From: Bacteroidota bacterium
GTDB taxonomy: Bacteria; Bacteroidota; Bacteroidia; Chitinophagales; Chitinophagaceae
Assembly: GCA_023436425.1 (NCBI GenBank)
Contig: JAEZJD010000078.1
Location: 1-28,657, forward strand
Reading direction: 5' to 3'
Length of the DNA stretch: 28,657 nt
The translations under genes and the position numbers were made by a program. How positions within the stretch are numbered: the first letter of the stretch is position 1; the number at the start of each line of letters is the position of its first letter. A model generated the notes under the pieces. It did no database searches. It saw only the letters and a program-made list of their open reading frames with translations, and was not told where the DNA came from. Positions 24,750-28,657 of this stretch are shown in pieces.

Positions 24750-26135
24750 TTACCAGCGAAACTTTCTTGAGAAATACATCACGACGCCGAGGCTGATGAA
24801 AAGTCCAATACTTCCGATCAACAAAGAGTAATCCTGCAGCTGCAGAATAGTGAAAAGGTACACATACAGCAACACCAGGACGGTTGTGAGAATTGTTGCA
24901 TACTTAGCAGATGCAAGGACAGATTTTACAAACCAGCCAATCAACCCGATAGTAAACAATGAAGCTATTGCATACGAAAGGTTGAAACTCACATATTCGG
25001 AAAAGGACAGCAGTAGCGTGTAGAAAAGAACCAGCGCAACGCCAATTAATCCATATTGAAATGGATGGACTGATTTTTTGTTATTTGTTTCAATCAGGAA
25101 AAAAGCCGCGAAAGTGAGTAGGATAACCAACGCCGCATATTTCACAGATCGCATTGTTTTCTGATAGGCGTTCACAGGCACAAACAGATTCATTCCAAAA
25201 GCGCTGGCGTTTATTTCTTTTCCTTCAAACTGCGCTGTTGTTGTAATAGGAGCACTTGCATAATCTGCTCTCGTCACACGTGGGTTGATGTTTGAAATCA
25301 CAAACGCACCGTCCTGCCATTGCTGCGGAAAACTGCGGCGGTGTGCCGCACTTTTCCATGTAGCGGAAAAGCCGGTATCTTTTACATTAGTCGATTGCGG
25401 CAAAGCATCTCCGACAAAACTCGGGTGAGCCCACGATGATTGCAATCGAACAGTAGTGTTCTTTCCCAGAGGTGTAAATAGTATTTGTTGTGAACCGTTT
25501 ATTGTGAAAGAAGAAGAAAAAGAAAATGGCTTCACATCGTCAGCACTGTTCCAATTTGGATTGATCTGAAGCGCATTTTTGATTGATGGATCTTCGGAAG
25601 TTTGCGGCGCAAAAACAAGCGCCGTGTCATTCAGCTCAAATTTAATTTCTTCATTCAATCCTTTATTGTCGGTGACAGGCAATTTTATTACAGCTTCATT
25701 CCAGACAACTTCGTTTGGGAAAATATTTAGCCGTTTCAAATCCGGAAAAGAAAAATTGCCTGACATATTTACGGATGACGAGTACAAAATCACTTTATAA
25801 ATGCCGCGATGTTTTTCCTGTGGAGAAACATTAGCATCGATAGATAGGTTTTCCGGCAAAAAATAAGCGAAGTGTTTAGCCCGAATTATCTTGTTACTTG
25901 AATCTGAAATCGCTTTCCAGTACGGCAGCACAAGCACGGGCCCCCAAATGGTTTGGCTTGCAGCCCATTTGCTACTCACTTCCGTCACCGCCTCTTCCTG
26001 GCGCTGCTGTCTTTCGCGTACGATATCCTGTACAAAAGCAGCAGGTATTTGCAATAGCAAAACAATGATTGCAATGATAAAGCCCTTTACGAGCAATTTA
26101 CTTTTTGACCAAACGGTTTCAATTGTTGTTTCCAT
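24750..26135 (-). CDS. creD: CreD-family inner membrane protein
   Basis: 461 residues. N-terminal membrane helix at about 18-38 (FIIAIIVLLLQIPAAFV) followed by the family hallmark ERQQRQEEAVTEVSSKWAASQTIWGPVL split over the helix exit, a large periplasmic domain of about 270 residues, and four to five closely packed helices from about 335 to the end. CreD is the membrane target of the CreBC two-component system in enterobacteria, where it affects colicin E2 tolerance and cell envelope integrity; its molecular activity is unknown. No CreBC-like pair is present in this window. Here it follows an ABC transporter and small membrane proteins in one operon. Confidence 0.92.
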   Translation of the reverse strand: METTIETVWSKSKLLVKGFIIAIIVLLLQIPAAFVQDIVRERQQRQEEAVTEVSSKWAASQTIWGPVLVLPYWKAISDSSNKIIRAKHFAYFLPENLSIDANVSPQEKHRGIYKVILYSSSVNMSGNFSFPDLKRLNIFPNEVVWNEAVIKLPVTDNKGLNEEIKFELNDTALVFAPQTSEDPSIKNALQINPNWNSADDVKPFSFSSSFTINGSQQILFTPLGKNTTVRLQSSWAHPSFVGDALPQSTNVKDTGFSATWKSAAHRRSFPQQWQDGAFVISNINPRVTRADYASAPITTTAQFEGKEINASAFGMNLFVPVNAYQKTMRSVKYAALVILLTFAAFFLIETNNKKSVHPFQYGLIGVALVLFYTLLLSFSEYVSFNLSYAIASLFTIGLIGWFVKSVLASAKYATILTTVLVLLYVYLFTILQLQDYSLLIGSIGLFISLGVVMYFSRKFRW

Positions 26136-26172
26136 ACAATCTGTTTACATGTGAATTTTTAGATTTCTTCTG

Positions 26173-26463
26173 TCAGCTGCCGGCGAACGGCGTTCCAAAA
26201 ATTCCGACGGCCAGTTCTGCCCACACCAGAAATAGGATCAGTAAAATAACCGCGATGATGATCACTCGGTTTTTAAAGGATTTCACGTTTCTAAGAACGA
26301 GTTCACACGCCAATCCGGTGGTAAGTAGAAGAATGCCCATGATGACAAAATCTGAAACAGACCAATCCACTTCGTTAGTGAACTGCATTGCAGTTAACGG
26401 AATGAGCAACAGAATTACAACTGTGGCTAAAATTCCCGCGAGTCTTTTGTTTTGAGCTAACAT
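26173..26463 (-). CDS. Small three-helix membrane protein with WAELAVG motif
   Basis: 96 residues. Helices at about 8-27, 38-56 and 66-88, and a conserved C terminus VWAELAVGIFGTPFAGS. I know of similar small proteins in Bacteroidota but no function. The third helix and the motif closely resemble the cut gene at the right edge of the window (WGELATGYF), which indicates paralogous subunits at both ends of the ABC pair. It lies 37 bases upstream of creD in the same direction. Confidence 0.78.
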   Translation of the reverse strand: MLAQNKRLAGILATVVILLLIPLTAMQFTNEVDWSVSDFVIMGILLLTTGLACELVLRNVKSFKNRVIIIAVILLILFLVWAELAVGIFGTPFAGS

Positions 26464-26487
26464 ATTATTTGTTTTAGCTGTGATTTT

Positions 26488-26802
26488 TTATTGTTGAAAG
26501 CTTTTGATCATCAATTCTATTTTGTCCGGCAATTCGGCGACGCCCATTGCTGTCCAGATGATAAACAATGCGAGAAGGACCTTGATAATCCAGGAAATGG
26601 AAATACCGGATATGGTTTTTAAAAATTTCGTAGCGGGAGGAACAAAGACGAATGAAAGCAGAAAAATAAAAATTCCATAGCCGGGATCATTACCCCAAAA
26701 AATATTAATAATACCAATAATTGCTGCCACCATTCCAAAGAGCCAGCTTACTATTTCAGCGGCGACTTTTTTGTCGTTTACGACTTGTGTTGTGTTATTC
26801 AT
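26488..26802 (-). CDS. Small three-helix membrane protein
   Basis: 104 residues. Polar N terminus of about 15 residues, then hydrophobic segments at about 17-36, 40-58 and 67-89, and a short charged C-terminal tail (ELPDKIELMIKSFQQ). It has no catalytic motif and I do not recognise a family. Spaced 24 bases from the next gene and 27 from the permease, so it is part of the operon; a role as accessory subunit of the transporter or CreD is inference. Confidence 0.72.
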   Translation of the reverse strand: MNNTTQVVNDKKVAAEIVSWLFGMVAAIIGIINIFWGNDPGYGIFIFLLSFVFVPPATKFLKTISGISISWIIKVLLALFIIWTAMGVAELPDKIELMIKSFQQ

Positions 26803-26829
26803 GATTGTTGTTTATTTATCGATGTTGTT

Positions 26830-27603
26830 TCAACCTTTTTCTTTTCGCCACTTCAAATCAAAAAATCCAAGCACGACGAACGCAATGAAGTACCCAATTG
26901 AGTTCAGCTCATGGTTTTCCAAATAAGGCCGGTTCAATTTCTGCGAAAAATCGAACGTCAACATGGGAAACGCAAATGGATATTTATAAATGTGCTTCCA
27001 TTGTAAGTTCAACGCGATGATTGCACCTATCACTAGTGCCAATCCAATTCCTATGGGAACAATAAAGTTTTTAAACCTCAACGACAGCCAAAATTGAATG
27101 GCACTGATGCCCAGAATAGAAACGTATGTTTTAATGTTTCGCCTCAAAACCATCTCCCAGTCAATGCTCCGATGCAGGAAAGTAAGTTTTGCGTCCAACA
27201 GGTTTCCAAAAACGCCAGCCAGGATCAAAAACACATTGAAGAGCAGAAAACAGCAAACAATCATCAGATGAATTGTGATGAACTTGGAAAAGAAAATGCT
27301 TGCAACTGATTGCGGCGTCGCAAACACCTGCTTCCACGTATTGTTGCGGTATTCAATCTGTATGATCAGCGTGGAGAGAAGTATGATAAACATCGGTACA
27401 AGACCGCTCAACATTTGAAAACTTAAATTGAACAATCTTCCCCAAGGGTCTTTTAGCAGCCCCGCTCTGGAAGCATCGTTACCGGTAAACAATGCAATAA
27501 AAAACATCAACGGAATGAAGCAGGCACCTGCGAAGGTGAGCCAAAAGGCCGCCGTGCGTTTTGTTTTCAACAATTCTGCTTGGGTAGATATTATTACGCT
27601 CAT
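26830..27603 (-). CDS. ABC-2 type transporter permease
   Basis: 257 residues with six predicted membrane helices (about 20-40, 60-80, 105-130, 160-175, 180-200, 235-250) and the start STQAELLKTKRTAAFW typical of ABC-2 permeases of the bacitracin/lantibiotic-export type (BcrB/MutG-like). A cytoplasmic QIEYRNNTWKQVFATPQS loop, where the ATPase docks in this family, is clear. Its ATG overlaps the end of the ATPase gene by four bases, so the two are translated together and form one transporter. Substrate unknown; relatives export or give resistance to antimicrobial peptides. Confidence 0.86.
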   Translation of the reverse strand: MSVIISTQAELLKTKRTAAFWLTFAGACFIPLMFFIALFTGNDASRAGLLKDPWGRLFNLSFQMLSGLVPMFIILLSTLIIQIEYRNNTWKQVFATPQSVASIFFSKFITIHLMIVCCFLLFNVFLILAGVFGNLLDAKLTFLHRSIDWEMVLRRNIKTYVSILGISAIQFWLSLRFKNFIVPIGIGLALVIGAIIALNLQWKHIYKYPFAFPMLTFDFSQKLNRPYLENHELNSIGYFIAFVVLGFFDLKWRKEKG

Positions 27604-28517
27604 TGGTTCTCGTTAGTTATATCAATGAATAGTTGTTCGAGGTCGTTTTGCTGCGGTTGCAGCAGATACACTTCTATGTTTCGTGTGACGAGTTCACGAT
27701 TAATTGCGGCGGTGGCAATTTTATCTGTGAGAGGAAGAACAACAAATCCATCTCTCAATTCTGCACCATATGTAGGGTGCAAAAGTTTAAGAGCCGATTC
27801 GTTGTCGCTGGTTTCAATTTTTAGAAAGCTTTGTTTGCTCTTCATGTTCTGCAGTTCCCTTAATGTACCCTGAAACAAAAGCTTTCCACGATGGATGATA
27901 CCAACGTGCGTTGCCATCCGTTCTATTTCAGCTAATATGTGACTTGAAACTATAATGGTGACAGCGCTTTCCCGGTTTAATCGTTTTATGAGTTCTCGTG
28001 TTTCCACGATGCCGTTGGGATCCAAGCCATTTGTAGGCTCGTCCAGAATAAGCAGTTGTGGATTGTGCAATAGCGCAACAGCAATTGAAAGTCGTTGTTT
28101 CATCCCAAGTGAGAACTGCTTTGCTTTCTTCTTGCCTGTGTATGCTAAGCCCACTAATTCTAAAACGGAAGCAATGCTTTCTTTTGGCAGCCTGTAAATT
28201 CTGCGGTAGATCTCAAGGTTCTCGGTGGCAGTCAAATGTCCGTACAATGATGGCTGCTCGATCAAAGAACCAATTTGTTTCAAACATTCGATACGATCGT
28301 CACCAAACTCCTGACCAAAAATGTGAATGGAACCTTGCTGTTTTTTAAGAAGACCCAACAACAGTCTTAAAGTTGTAGTCTTGCCTGCGCCATTCGGACC
28401 TAAAAATCCGTAGATGCTGCCCTCCTCCACTTGGAGGTTAATGTCGTCCAGCGTTTTCTGATCTTTGCTGAAATGATAGCTGAGAGCTGTTGTTTTTAGT
28501 ACCGCTGTATTAGTCAT
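27600..28517 (-). CDS. ABC transporter ATP-binding protein, BcrA-like
   Basis: 305 residues. Walker A GPNGAGKTTT (K46), Q-loop around Q88 (IEQPS), signature FSLGMKQRL (135-143), Walker B LLILDE (155-160) with catalytic E160, D-loop NGLD, and switch histidine in VSSHIL. The C-terminal extension of about 90 residues fits the DUF4162-like tail of antibiotic-exporting ABC ATPases. It overlaps the small membrane protein gene upstream by 8 bases and the permease gene downstream by 4. Two ATPases and two permeases are expected per transporter. Confidence 0.93.
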   Translation of the reverse strand: MTNTAVLKTTALSYHFSKDQKTLDDINLQVEEGSIYGFLGPNGAGKTTTLRLLLGLLKKQQGSIHIFGQEFGDDRIECLKQIGSLIEQPSLYGHLTATENLEIYRRIYRLPKESIASVLELVGLAYTGKKKAKQFSLGMKQRLSIAVALLHNPQLLILDEPTNGLDPNGIVETRELIKRLNRESAVTIIVSSHILAEIERMATHVGIIHRGKLLFQGTLRELQNMKSKQSFLKIETSDNESALKLLHPTYGAELRDGFVVLPLTDKIATAAINRELVTRNIEVYLLQPQQNDLEQLFIDITNENQ

Positions 28518-28657
28518 TGATCGTCGATTGTTTGTTGGTAATTTCCGAAGGCGGCACGCCGGTGATTTTGCTCCGGAAATAGCCCGTTGCCAGTTCGCCC
28601 CAAATCAGCAAGAAAACTCCCAAGATGATGGCGCACAACACGAGACGCCCCTTCCAT
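28510..28657 (-). CDS. Small membrane protein with WGELATG motif, partial (C-terminal end)
   Basis: Cut by the right edge; 49 codons including the stop are visible. It encodes one hydrophobic helix (LVLCAIILGVFLLIWGEL) and a tail ATGYFRSKITGVPPSE. The helix and W-x-E-L-A-x-G-x-F motif match the third helix of the 96-residue protein at 26173-26463. The stop overlaps the start of the ABC ATPase gene (8 bases), so this gene belongs to the operon. Its full length and N terminus are outside the window. Confidence 0.75.
   Translation of the reverse strand, partial: WKGRLVLCAIILGVFLLIWGELATGYFRSKITGVPPSEITNKQSTIND

Overview
This window comes from the chromosome of a member of the Bacteroidota, most likely a Chitinophagales/Chitinophagaceae-type organism. 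The support is the long form of QueA, the roughly 30-residue insertion in the ATP synthase beta subunit, atpD-atpC standing apart from the other atp genes, several envelope proteins typical of the phylum, and two promoters that match the Bacteroidota consensus (TTG, 19-20 nt spacer, TAnnTTTG). There are 27 protein genes, one of them cut by the right edge. They are tightly packed and no gene-free stretch exceeds 300 bases. I saw no tRNA, rRNA, CRISPR array, insertion sequence or prophage.

Layout. 1-3.7 kb: queA overlaps tail to tail with an orphan sensor histidine kinase, followed by yqgE and a small cupin. 3.7-5.7 kb: the minus-strand atpD-atpC operon with a good promoter and terminator. 5.7-11 kb: a membrane-anchored TPR protein, a convergent small lipoprotein whose terminator lies inside the TPR gene, a lipoprotein L,D-transpeptidase, and a GNAT-like protein. 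11-14.4 kb: dnaX, rpe and a methyltransferase. 14.4-16.9 kb: a TonB-dependent receptor. 17-19.8 kb: a complete four-subunit 2-oxoacid:ferredoxin oxidoreductase operon in the order delta-alpha-beta-gamma. 19.8-21 kb: on the opposite strand, a metallo-beta-lactamase-fold hydrolase and a hemerythrin. 21-24.4 kb: a large envelope protein joining a dead peptidase domain, a TolB-like propeller and an Omp85-like barrel. 24.5 kb to the end: one minus-strand operon of seven membrane-related genes (a cut small membrane protein, ABC ATPase, ABC permease, two small membrane proteins, CreD, and a third small membrane protein).

Most genes belong to known families. The points most worth following up are: (1) a run of nine A in dnaX, just after the clamp-loader core, with stop codons immediately downstream in both other frames, which fits programmed production of a short gamma-like subunit; (2) the CreD/ABC/small-membrane-protein operon, in which a motif of the form W-x-E-L-A-x-G-x-F recurs in two separate small proteins, suggesting a multi-part envelope system; (3) the peptidase-propeller-barrel protein that has lost all its zinc-binding positions; and (4) a terminator hairpin for one gene encoded inside the reading frame of its convergent neighbour.
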